Assembly: GCA_009602735.1 (NCBI GenBank)
Contig: WELA01010568.1
Span: 54,316-118,315, forward strand
Length of the DNA: 64,000 nt
From: Mesotaenium endlicherianum
Taxonomy: Eukaryota > Streptophyta > Zygnematophyceae > Zygnematales > Mesotaeniaceae
Direction of reading: 5' to 3'
The notes below the pieces were generated by a model. The model was given only the letters and a program-made list of their open reading frames with translations. It was not told the DNA's origin and searched no databases. Made by a program: the position numbers and the translations under genes. Positions 10,185 through 19,729 of the stretch are shown here, in pieces (position 1 is the stretch's first letter; each line of letters starts with the position of its first letter).

Positions 10185-13062
10185 GTGGAGACCCCGGTTG
10201 AAGATGACGTTCCAGCCCCAATGAGTTTGAGAGGTTACCTTGGAGGAGAGAAGGTCCACATCTTGGTGGATAGCGGAGCTCAAGGCAACTTCATTGCTGC
10301 AGATTTTGCCACCAAGCACGGTATTACTATGCGAACTCTTGACCACGACGAGGAGATTATGATGCCCGATGGATTCTCCTATACTACCCCTTCCAAGAAG
10401 ACGTACCCCTTGGCACTCTCTATCAAGTCCTTCAAGGATAGAGTAGTGTTCTCCCCCATGCAATTGGGCAAGTACGACGTCATCCTAGGGACGCCTTGGT
10501 TGACCAAGCACAATCCCCAAGTTGATTGGAGAGATGGTACTATCAAGATCAAGAATGACATCACTTCAAGAATCTGTATTTTGCGCGCAATCCAGAATAT
10601 CCAGACCCAAGACATCAAGAAGTCGGCACACGAGATACTATTGTCCGCCCTCCAACTCAAAAGACTTGTGAGGAAGGGACACGAGCTTCTTTTGGCCTTG
10701 ATCACGCCAAAAGACATCAAGAAAGACATCGAGAGTCAAGAAGGCAGCCCCGTTCCCAAGGAGATACAAGAAGTCTTAGAGGATTACAAAGAAGTATTCT
10801 CCCCCGAATTGCCCAAGGGCCTACCCTTCAAGAGATTCGTAGACCACAAGATAGAGTTGGAGCCCGGAAGCAAGCCCATCTCTCGGCCTACGTTCAAGAT
10901 GTCATACACGGAGCTAGACGAAGTGAAGAAGCAAATCAAGGAGCTACTGGAGCATGGCTTCATTCGACCTAGCAAGTCGCCATTTGGAGCCCCGGTGCTA
11001 TTTGTCAAGAAGAAAGATGGTACCTTGAGGATGTGTGTGGACTATCGCGCCCTCAACAAGATCACCATCAAGAATCGATACCCGCTGCCGCGCATGGATG
11101 AGCTCATGGACCGGTTGGTTGGAGCCAAGTACTTCACGAAGATGGACTTGAGAAGCGGCTACCACCAGATTCGCATCGCTGAACCTGACATAGAGAAAAC
11201 GGCGTTCAAGACAAGATATGGACATTTTGAGTTCATGGTCCTGCCATTTGGACTCACCAACGCGCCAGCAACTTTCATGACTATGATGAACACCATATTT
11301 CAGCCCATGTTGGACAGATTTGTGGTGGTATTCATCGATGACATCCTTATCTACAGCAAGACCCTTGAAGAGCATGCGAGACACTTGAAAGAAGTTCTTG
11401 AAGTATTGAAGCAAAACAAGCTATTTGCAAAGGAGTCAAAGTGCGAGTTTGCCAAACAAAAAGTGGAGTTCCTAGGTCTCCACGTGACTGCTGATGGCAT
11501 CAAGATGGACCCAAAGAAGACCACGGTGGTGGAGGAATGGCCAACCCCCACGACCAAGAAAGAACTCCAATCATTCTTGGGATTTGCCAATTGGTACAAG
11601 AGATTCATCTAGAGCTTCTCGCACACAGCAGCCCCTCTCACGGATCTACTGAAGAAAGACAAGCCATATGTTTGGACCGAGAAAGAGGAGGAAGCATTCC
11701 AACAACTGAAACAAAGATTGACGACATCCCCAGTGCTCATACTCCCAAGTCCAAACCCAGATTGGCCCTTCCACGTCATCACCGATGCATCTTCCATGCA
11801 ATAGGAACACTCCTGCTTCAAGACTAAGGCAAGGGACTGCAGCCCATTGCCTACGAGTCAAGGAAGCTAAATCCGGCCGAGCATAATTATACAACCACGG
11901 AGCGAGAGGCATTGGCCATTGTACATGCCTTGAAGGTTTGGCGCTGCTACGTTGAAGGACGCAAGGTGCTGGTCACTACGGACCACGAAGCGTTGAAGCA
12001 CCTCCAGACGCAGCCGTATCTCTCAAGGAGACAAGCAAGAAGGGGCGGATACTTGCAACAATTCAACATCACGATTCAGTACCAGCCCGGCGAGACAAAC
12101 CCGGCGAACCCCCTCTCAAGACTGCAATTAAACGCAGTGATGACATCCCTGAAGACAAATCTGGAAGCTTGATTTTGAGCCGCCTATGAAAGAGACCCTT
12201 ACTACAAGAACGGAGAAGCAGCCTTGGACCCATGCAAGAAGCAAGAAGGCAATTATTGGGTGAGGCAAGACACGGGCCAGAGATGTGTTCCTAATGACTT
12301 AGACCTCCGGCTTTTGCTTCTACGAGAAGCACACGACAACCCACCACGCCGCTGAGCTTCACGGCTGGCCATGATGAAGTACCTGCAACAACAGATTTTA
12401 TGGAGACATTAGAAGCGGCCCTTACAGCAGCGAAGAAAGCTCTACAACAGGCGCAAGATGCTCAAGCAAGAGTCGCGAACAGGTCCAGAAGAGAAATTAC
12501 GTACAGAGTGGGTGACAACGTGTTACTATCATCCAAAAATATTTCTCTAAGCAATAGGCCTGCTTGCAACAAGTTCTCTCCCAAGTATTTGGGACCCTTC
12601 AAGATTATCCAGCAAGTCAACCCCGTTGCATTTAAGCTAGAACTTCCCCAGACTATGCACATCGACCCCGTATTCCACGCTTCCCTCTTCAAGCCATATG
12701 TGCAACCCGACAACAAGTTTCCAGGACGTGTGACAACCCCACCAGCCCCAACAATATTGGATGATCATTTGGAGTACGAAGTGGAAGACATAGTGGCTAT
12801 GAGAAATTTCAGGAGACAGCAGCAATACTTGATCAAGTGGAAAGGATATCCAGATTCGGAGAATAGTTGGGTGACGGCGCACTACCTTGACAAAGTTCAG
12901 AGAAAGTTGAAGCGCTTCCATGTCGCCAACCCCCATCTTGGACCAGCCCCAAGTCTCTCTACTAGAAGCCCAATAACTTCGGGGAGGCAGCCTGCCACCA
13001 TCAAGAAGCAGCAAAAGACCCCTTGGAGGCAGCCTGCAAGAACAAGGAAGAGGAAAAATTGA
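10185..13062 (+). pseudogene. Element 1 pol: protease, RT, RNase H remnant, deleted integrase, chromodomain
   Basis: A long open stretch (10185-11612) holds the protease (VDSGAQGNF) and an apparently complete RT with [13 protein letters not shown] at 11610 then ends it. RNase H continues at 11912-12172, ending in TGA. Integrase is missing from the HHCC finger through the DDE core, with the join at about 12343. The C-terminal part (12400-13062) retains the GPF/K3 region and a chromodomain ([13 protein letters not shown]...[15 protein letters not shown]). The chance of autonomous integration is nil. Confidence 0.92.
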
Positions 13063-13848
13063 CATTAGACACTCTTCTCTTCTCGCAGTTTCTAGATAGA
13101 AAACTAAAACTGCTACTGGTGATAGGTCTCGGCATAATAAATTCTGGAATTTCACCTGGTTGTAGACCATGAGTAGCCAGTCATTTAGAGTCCAAGTTTG
13201 CTCAATTTCGAGCACTGGTGAGAGAGATATGATGCTCTAAGTAGAAGGGGGTCAGGCTGCTGGCATTGTTAGGGCAGAATACGCCTTCNCGCCTTCTAAC
13301 GTTGTGCCCTCCCCTGAACTTGAAATGCTCTGAAACTCAAGACTCTGGTGGAACATCTTACAGCGCCCAGTTTGAGACTTAGTTTGCAGAATTTGGAGAA
13401 GCATAGAAGGACTTATGATTTTCAGAAGTTTCTGCACAGATTTGGAGGAGTGCCTACTCTCTCAGCTCTCAACGACACTCCAGAAATGAGAATGCTCTCA
13501 AATTTGGTGACCCGGTAGAGTTCTTTGACGCGGTCCGTTTGGCACTAGAATTTTCAGATTTGGAGCAGTTTTGTGGACGCTATTTTTGAATTCGTGGCAG
13601 ATTCTGGGCCAACTTGTACAATTTTCTTCATCATCAAGGAGTAGGCTAGCCAATAAGGTCACGCCACCNGGTCACGCCACCCACGACATTGCCTAGTCTA
13701 CCTTACATGTGTAGCACCTGACTTGGCGCCTTGGACTAATCCTCTTCACATGTATGGCATCTGACTTGAAGCTGTTGACTAGTCTGCTCCACATGTGTAA
13801 GACCTGACTTGACGCGCCGAGACGTCGCTTTTTCTGTCGGGGGGGTGA
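13063..13848 (+). other. Element 1 3' untranslated region, no gene
   Basis: About 790 bases between the pol stop and the 3' LTR, paralleling 23317-24100 in element 2. There are no coding motifs. Two single-N joins (near 13289 and 13670) carry duplicated flanks. It ends in the polypurine tract. Confidence 0.8.
13839..13848 (+). other. Polypurine tract of element 1
   Basis: GGGGGGGTGA directly before the 3' LTR; it primes plus-strand synthesis in this class of element. Confidence 0.85.
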
Positions 13849-14352
13849 TGTAGTGATTTGAATTATAATATATTAGTTTGCATATATTTTAATGTTTTTC
13901 AAATATATTTGGAGTAGTATTGTGTGGATTCAAGTGTGAATAGGTACTCTAGTGACTTGGTTCATGTTCTTTGAACCTTCTAAGGCATTTTCGAAGTTAG
14001 AGGAAGGACCTAGAAGAACTCCATGTGGCAAAAGTCAAATGTGCCATTTTTAGGTCAAAAGGACATGTGTATATTATTCTAGAAAGAGGTGGCAAGTTTT
14101 GGGATGTGTTGGGTGCCAACACATCAACATACACCTTATTAAAAATTACTTATGTAGCAAGTATATAAACAAGAGCTAGAACATAGAAAGACATTCCAGA
14201 ATCACTCTTGTACGTGCCAAATTCCAGAAATACATTAATTTTCAAGAAGTCATCTCTCTTTCAAGAAGCTACCACTTGTGTTCAATGATCCTTGTCTTGA
14301 ATAGGTAAAGTATTCTATTTTACTAAGTACTTTATCTATCTGTTCCACTACA
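13849..14352 (+). repeat. 3' LTR of element 1
   Basis: 504 bases, TGTAGTG...CACTACA. It differs from the 5' LTR by many substitutions and at least one single-base insertion, which indicates age. Confidence 0.92.
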
Positions 14353-14357
14353 CAAAC
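14353..14357. repeat. Target-site duplication CAAAC, right copy
   Basis: Pairs with 8377-8381. Confidence 0.9.
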
Positions 14358-14811
14358 ATCGGTGGGTAGTAGTGCTGTTGTTCCTGCAGCATGCTGATGA
14401 TTTTCACCATCTATCCCCAGTGTTGTGCTTGTGCATCGCTGAATCCCCTCCTGTTTCCAGCTTGACAAAACGGTTAACAAGGGAATCCAGCGAAGATCCA
14501 GTCAATCATGTAGCCATACAGGTCTTCAGGCTTCACATCAATAATATTGCCTCCGGCGATGCGCTCGACATTGCTATATGCGGGCACCAACCTTCAAAAC
14601 GATGCATTTGCCGTATCTGACTCATGACTTTTCTGAATGCTAGAAAAGCGTGGTCGTCATTGTCCACATACAGAATTTTGGCCACCTGTATTCCTCGCTG
14701 AATCAATGCCATGGTCCCAGACCCAAGTCCGGCAATTAATTCCAACACCACTACTCCCCTTTTTGTGAAAAGGATCTTCCATCCTGACAATGCCTTGCGG
14801 CAGCGGCTCAA
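14358..14811 (-). pseudogene. DNMT3-like cytosine-5 methyltransferase, N-terminal half (element A)
   Basis: Motif I (the S-adenosylmethionine site) reads VLELIAGLGSGTMALIQRG, followed by ILYVDND (motif II acidic residue). Further on is the motif IV region WIFAGFPC, then a TAA stop (14474-14476), then PFCQAG. The catalytic Cys codon is 14477-14479. Element B has FPCQPFSQAG here, so the stop falls exactly one residue after the catalytic Cys. A second stop (TGG GGA TAG) replaces CAG of element B. A frameshift near 14770, at a run of T, separates this from the protease frame. The C-terminal half is at 7694-8381. Confidence 0.85.
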
Positions 14812-15614
14812 CTCCAGGCATCAGATTTGGAGTGGAGGTAACTGGGTAGGGTACTGGTAGCAACTCTTGCGAGCCGCGGTCCCTATTACTCACAGTTTCC
14901 AACTGCTTCATGATCCGTGGTTGCCATACCAAGGGTGTTGACATGTTGAGGCTCGTATAGCCTTCTTCTTCTTGCTTCATGATGTTGTCGCAGGCTTCTG
15001 GGTACCTGTCGTTAACGCAGCAGTCTAGCAGTCTGTTGTTTGCTTCTCCTGTGCAAATCATCTTCACAGGAGTTTCTCCTGCCGGCTGCCGATCTGTTGA
15101 CTGGTAAGTCACATTCTGCTTTCGCAGATCAATGACCATATCCAAGGAAATCAGTGCTTCTGTTCCCAAGAGAACATCATAGTTCTCTGCCTCCGTCACT
15201 GTGCACTCCATGAGTAGTGACGCCTCTTCAGGTTTCCCTGGATTTACTGTGATTTTCACAGGCTTGCGGGTAATCCCGCAAGACTTTGAGACTTGTCCTG
15301 AGGCAGTTCTCAACTGGAAAGGACTTTCTTTCAGGTCTCTTGCCGTCAATTCTAGAGCTTTCACAGCTCGCTTTCCCAAGATGACTGGCTGTGCGCCTGT
15401 ATCCAACAGAATGTTGGGAGCTGCCCAGTCGTTGAAGATTTAAGCACCATCCCCATTTTACACTCACGGTGTTGAAATTAATGGGCAATGAGGCGATATT
15501 CGCACCTTCCTCAGCTATATCCAGCTCATGTCCGGCTTCTTCAACCGCGAATGGGTAAGTGATATGCAAATCAGCGAGAGAAAGCAAAGGAGCATGCTGG
15601 ATCCGGTGTTCCAC
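14812..15614 (-). pseudogene. Element A aspartic protease region
   Basis: LDTGAQPVILGKRAVKALEL is a retropepsin active-site signature, near 15410-15350. NYDVLLGTEALISLDM about 75 residues on fits the second conserved motif. The upstream part is in another frame (15614-15450), and a TAA lies just before the signature where element B has a lysine codon. After the protease comes a linker of about 100 residues leading to methyltransferase motif I. The protease itself keeps its Asp-Thr-Gly triad; the element B copy does not. Confidence 0.8.
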
Positions 15615-15689
15615 CAGGACCTTCAGCTTCTCTAGCGAAAAACTAAATGTCTTACGCGCCCCGGGCCTGGCTTGTCGTAGCTGCGAGAT

Positions 15690-16610
15690 CTAATTTTCAT
15701 CCAAAGTGATCCGGAAAGTCTGAGGAAGCTTCTCAGTATTCCTTGGCACCAGACGGTTGTGATCTTCTTGGTCGGCAGCCGTTGCGTCCACAGCCTTTTC
15801 AGGCATTAATTTCTCGCCTTTGCAGACGATCTTTTCTGCAATATCTGCATCATAGTAGACATTGGGCGCGTTTAGTTTCGCAAACTGAGCTTTCAACTCA
15901 ACGATTTCTGCACTCATAGCTTCATACTTCTGGTTACCCTCGCAGTTACCAGAGCCACCCTTTCCTTTCTTTTTTTCCTTGTCTGCCTCTTTCATGGCAA
16001 CATTTGCCCATGGCGGTTTTAAATTTGGGTTCTTAGACCAGCACTCATCTTCTGAATGTGCCTTCTTGCTGCAATGTGCACATATCTGCGCCTTGCTAGC
16101 AGATTGTTGCTTAGCATCTGGGTATCGACGATCCCTTTTTTGATGTCCTGATTTCCCGCAATTTCAACAGCTCTCTGCTGTTTCAACAGTGTTGGCATGC
16201 TTAGCAAACTCATTGAAAGACCCGCTCTTTTTCTTAAACTGAAAACTAGAGCTGTTGACCTTAGGCGGAGAGGATTCCTCCCTCCTCTCAGGAGCCATAA
16301 GCGTCCTGGAAGCCTCTTTGTACCACACTTTACCTTCTTTGACATTGCGTGCTATTTCAGCCGCCTCGTCGATGTCCCAGTCAATGCCGTGCTTTGCGGA
16401 CAGATGTGGCCTGACTTTACGATCTGTTTCCTTGCCCAAGCACAACAAAAACTTGTCAGCCACTATTTTGGGCTCGTATATTTTTGCCTTTTTGGCGAGG
16501 TCTATCAATCTAGATTTAACCTCCATGACTGTCTTGTTCTTCTGACAGACAAAATGCACAAAACGGTGCATCTTAAGACTGCGATCCTCTGGGAATTGTG
16601 CTTCAAGCAA
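15690..16610 (-). pseudogene. Element A Gag C-terminal half with zinc knuckles
   Basis: Three open pieces (16610-16164, 16345-16019 in another frame, 15995-15690). The first is helical (PEDRSLKMHRFVHFVC onward) and aligns with element B 53610-54400. The first zinc knuckle is broken: where B has CWNCEKSGHQKRDC, A has a stop at the Trp and Arg for the last Cys. The second knuckle, CAHCSKKAHSEDEC, is complete. A coiled helical segment (MSAEIVELKAQFAKLN) follows. The last piece ends at a stop near 15690, before the leucine-rich stretch that leads to the protease. Confidence 0.75.
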
Positions 16611-16646
16611 CTTAAAGAAACGGCGCAGACAATGCTCGGGGTCTAG

Positions 16647-17639
16647 CTAGTCATCCCCAGCCTCCATATCCTTACGACAGCTAGCCAAGGCTTGCGCATG
16701 GCTTGTCTCTGTCGTGGCGCTATTGCCTTGCTGACCCTGAAGAGGTGCAGCTCTGCGTGTTACTCGTTTCTGAGCATTAGCAATCTTTTCGAACTGTTCT
16801 GCACACACCTTTCGCAATTCTGCGACAGAGCCGGCATCATCGTTCTGAGGAGCAGCCCTTTGCTGACCCTCAGTGAGTTGCCTCATGGCCTCTGTTGATT
16901 CTTGTGTTAGTGCAGCTAAGTCTATGCTCTCAACAGGTGCAGTTGTCACTGTTCTTCTTGAAGATAAAGCAGACATTCGGGCTTTCGCAGCCTCATTTTG
17001 GATTTTCGAATCCCTTGCCCTTTTCTGTTCTCCAAATGCCCATTCCTGGGTGAGATCCTCATCCTTCCGGAATTGGCGATATAGCAACAGGGCATCCTTG
17101 TCCAAGTACTGAACCAAGCCTATAAATGCAACAGATTGCGTATAAGAAGAATCCTTCCAAATCTTCTCAAAGAATTCTGCCCCATAGTTCTCATCAAACT
17201 CTTCGAAAGTGAGACCGTTTTTGCTGGTTCGTCCGCTAGAACACTTTGCAGACAGCTTGAACTTAGGATTTTCATCCCGATCATCACCGGCCATTTCAAA
17301 CGGTGACCAGGACTCACTGGCTCTTCCCCACACGTCTTGCTCTCTGCCCAAATCAAGTGCAAAGGCTCGTGTGTTATCTGGGTTCTCACCGCTTGCGGAG
17401 AGATGACGAGACTCGTCTCTCGACGGTTGCTCACTCCACCGGTTGTCAGTATGCTCGAACGTCTCACTTCCTCGTGGACTCTGGCTAGAATCAGAACCTT
17501 CTGCAGGCTCCACAGAGTGGTAGAGTCTTCCACTCCTCAACCGCGTATACAATTGAATTTCTCCAAGTCCCCTTCCAGGTTGGACACCGGCAGCCTTCAC
17601 AGGCCTCAATCCCCAACTGACTTGGGAATTCTTGTTCAC
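16647..17639 (-). pseudogene. Element A Gag N-terminal half
   Basis: 330 codons. It begins with a basic stretch and the TRLRSGRLYHS motif shared with element C, then a Ser/Glu-rich region. Next is FEEFDENYGAEFFEKIWKDS, a helical segment that also starts the element B Gag remnant at 53039. It ends at TAG (GAT GAC TAG CTA GAC); element B reads GAT GAT CAG CTT GAC at the same place, so one C-to-T change created the stop. The downstream frame continues directly into the next Gag piece. Confidence 0.8.
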
Positions 17640-17908
17640 CTGAACTAATCAACTAGTTCTCAGAAGTAGGAAAAAAGCGTTGTACTTCCACATAGGCTTT
17701 CACCCAAGTTGAGGGTTTACAAAATGAACAAGTTTTATGGTTTGCAGAAATCACGTCTAAGCAGCTCAACGGGCAATGCCAGATTCAGAGAAAATCGCCC
17801 TTCAAGGCTTTTGTTTAACTTTCACAAGTCACAGCTTACAAAACTCTGAAACTGCGCATATATGCTGGCCTGGTCTGAGTTTTTCACTCAACACCACGCC
17901 TTAAGAGC
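17640..17908 (-). other. Element A 5' leader segment
   Basis: Non-coding. Read on the minus strand it aligns with 52850-53030 upstream of element B gag (shared blocks CAGAGTTTTGTAAG, AAGGGC.ATTTTCTCTG and CTTCTGAGAACT). It is interrupted at 17908 by element 2. Confidence 0.7.
17904..17908. repeat. Target-site duplication AGAGC, left copy
   Basis: Matches 24604-24608. Confidence 0.9.
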
Positions 17909-18411
17909 TGTAGTGATTTGAGTTATTATACATTAGTTTGCATATATTTTAATGTTTTCAAATATATTTGAAGTAGTATGGTGTGGAGTCAAGTGTGAAT
18001 AGGTACTCTAGTAACTTGGTTCATGTCCTTTGAACTTTCCAAGGCATTTTCGAAGTTAGAGGAAAGACCTAGAAGAACTCCATGTGGCAAAAGTCAGATG
18101 TGCCATTTTTAGGTCAAAAGGACATGTGTACATTATTCTAGAAAGAGGTGGCAAGTTTTGGGATGTGTTGGGTGCCAACACATCAACATACACCTTCCTA
18201 GAAATTACTTATGTAGCAAGTATATAAACAAGAGCTAGAACATAGAAAGACATTCCAGAATCACTCTTGTACTTGCCAAAATCCAGAAATATATTAACTT
18301 TCAAGAAGCCATCTCTCTTTCAAGAAGCTACCACTTGTGTTCAAAGATCCTTGTCTTGAATAGATAAAGTATTCTGTTTTACTAAGTACTTTATCTATCT
18401 GTTTCACTACA
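17909..18411 (+). repeat. 5' LTR of element 2
   Basis: TGTAGTG...CACTACA, a perfect terminal inverted pair. A TATA box (TATATAAA, 18221-18228) lies about 190 bases before the LTR end. Confidence 0.95.
18221..18228 (+). promoter_or_regulatory. TATA box in the LTR
   Basis: TATATAAA. The 3' LTR has the same sequence. In element 1, the 5' LTR copy has changed while the 3' LTR keeps it. Confidence 0.6.
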
Positions 18412-18412
18412 G

Positions 18413-18424
18413 TGGTATCGGAGC
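18413..18424 (+). other. Primer-binding site, initiator Met tRNA type (element 2)
   Basis: TGGTATCGGAGC, two bases after the LTR end and identical to the element 1 site. Confidence 0.88.
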
Positions 18425-18448
18425 TAGGCACTTTGGTAGCACAAGAAG

Positions 18449-19729
18449 ATGGCCGATCCTCAAGACCAACAGCAAGCTTTCGAAGGAAGCCCTTCCTCTC
18501 CAAGACACCCTCCTCCAGCGCCGATGGGAGAGCCCACTCAAGAAAATCTGCAACAACAAGAAGCACCACAAGGAGGAGCACACCCTCCTCCAGCGTCGAT
18601 GGGAGAGCCTACTCAAGGAAATCTCCAACAACAAGAAGCACCACAAGGAGGAGCACCGTCAAATCCCGTGGCAGCCGCTATAGCAAAGTTGACCCCACCA
18701 CAAGGAGTTCCCGCAAATGAGTGGGCAGCCTTCCTAATGACCGTCCACAACCAAGTGGGCTTGGCCACCTATGAAGCAACCGTGCAAGCGTCAAGAGAAG
18801 CTATGGCTGCCATGGTTGCCCCTATTGCGAGCAATGCTCAAAATCCAGCCCCGGCTCAAGCGCCTCCACAAGAGCCAACGAGAGCAAGGAAACTCATCAA
18901 GCCCGGCAAACCCGACACTTTCAACCCCGGGAAAGGTGCCAACCTGAATTTATGGCTCTACCAAGTGGAGACGTACCTCGCATTCCTTGAAGTACCCGAG
19001 GAGGACTACGTTCCCTTTGCCGTTACCTTACTTAGAGGAGCAGCAACATCATGGTGGCGTAACTATCAAGCGGCTATATATCAAGCTATGGCGCACCCCA
19101 TGCTCGGCCAAGAGCCCCCACCATCATATGCAAGATGGGCAGATTTTCGTGAGGCCCTCAAGAAGCAATTCATGCCCATCAATGCGGAGAAGATTGCCCG
19201 AGGAAAGCTCCACCATCTCAAGCAAACGACGTCCGTTCAAGAGTATACATCCAGATTTCACGCCCTCACTCTTGAGATCCCCAACATGTCTCTCGAGGAG
19301 AAGATTGACCGCTACATCTTTGGCCTCAAACCCAAGGTGGCAAAGGAAGTGGAGTTACGCGACTTGACGGACTTCTCAAAGATCATTGAAGTGGCCCAAA
19401 AGGTGGATACCTTGGATTTCAAGCACTCCGTGCCTTCATCTTCACGGGTACCGACGACGCGGGTGTACGCAGCCCCTTCCACATCCGAATCTGGACCCAC
19501 ACCCATGGAAATCGGAGTTATTAAAAGGGACCCCGCGGCTGCCCGGAAGAGTGGAAGACCCTCCAATGACACTTATGATGCAAGAAACCAGCAAGGAGTG
19601 AAAGCAAGACTCTCCCCGGCTGAAAAAGAAGCTCTCATGACGGCTGGACTATGCTTTTATTGCAAGGAAAAGGGCCATCGTGCACTTTCATGCCCCAAAA
19701 AGTTGTCAAAAAACGGACAGCGCCGGTAG
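18449..19729 (+). CDS. gag: Element 2 Gag (capsid and nucleocapsid)
   Basis: 426 aa. It starts at the first ATG after the primer site. A Pro/Gln-rich N-terminus (about residues 1-100) includes an exact in-frame tandem duplication of 25 residues (18506-18580 and 18581-18655). The Retrotrans_gag capsid domain follows (about 165-310; [36 protein letters not shown]). One zinc knuckle, [14 protein letters not shown], lies near residue 405. The protein packages element RNA into cytoplasmic particles. The frame ends at TAG 19727-19729, 13 bases past a slippery heptamer, and overlaps pol by 79 bases. Codon use and composition match element 1 gag. Confidence 0.95.
   Translation: MADPQDQQQAFEGSPSSPRHPPPAPMGEPTQENLQQQEAPQGGAHPPPASMGEPTQGNLQQQEAPQGGAPSNPVAAAIAKLTPPQGVPANEWAAFLMTVHNQVGLATYEATVQASREAMAAMVAPIASNAQNPAPAQAPPQEPTRARKLIKPGKPDTFNPGKGANLNLWLYQVETYLAFLEVPEEDYVPFAVTLLRGAATSWWRNYQAAIYQAMAHPMLGQEPPPSYARWADFREALKKQFMPINAEKIARGKLHHLKQTTSVQEYTSRFHALTLEIPNMSLEEKIDRYIFGLKPKVAKEVELRDLTDFSKIIEVAQKVDTLDFKHSVPSSSRVPTTRVYAAPSTSESGPTPMEIGVIKRDPAAARKSGRPSNDTYDARNQQGVKARLSPAEKEALMTAGLCFYCKEKGHRALSCPKKLSKNGQRR
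18506..18655 (+). repeat. 75-base in-frame tandem duplication in element 2 gag
   Basis: Two units, 18506-18580 and 18581-18655, differ at only a few positions. Element 1 has a single unit, so the duplication arose within this lineage after the two copies separated, or was lost in element 1. Confidence 0.85.

Larger units (their letters stand above)
8382..14352 (+). mobile_element. Chromovirus element 1: older, defective Ty3/gypsy insertion
   Basis: Complete insertion with LTRs 8382-8884 and 13849-14352 and flanking duplications CAAAC (8377-8381, 14353-14357). It belongs to the same family as element 2, which serves as reference. Damage compared with element 2: a 4-base deletion in gag near 9373, TAG at 9983-9985, 11610-11612, TAA at 11825-11827, TGA at 12170-12172, and a deletion of about 650 bases near 12343 that removes the integrase zinc finger and catalytic core. 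The LTRs differ at roughly two to three dozen sites, so it is clearly older than element 2. Confidence 0.93.

Noticed and set aside
14250-14480. 76-codon minus ORF across the element 1 LTR edge
   Set aside because: It runs from the methyltransferase across the insertion border into the LTR in a frame that is not the methyltransferase frame.
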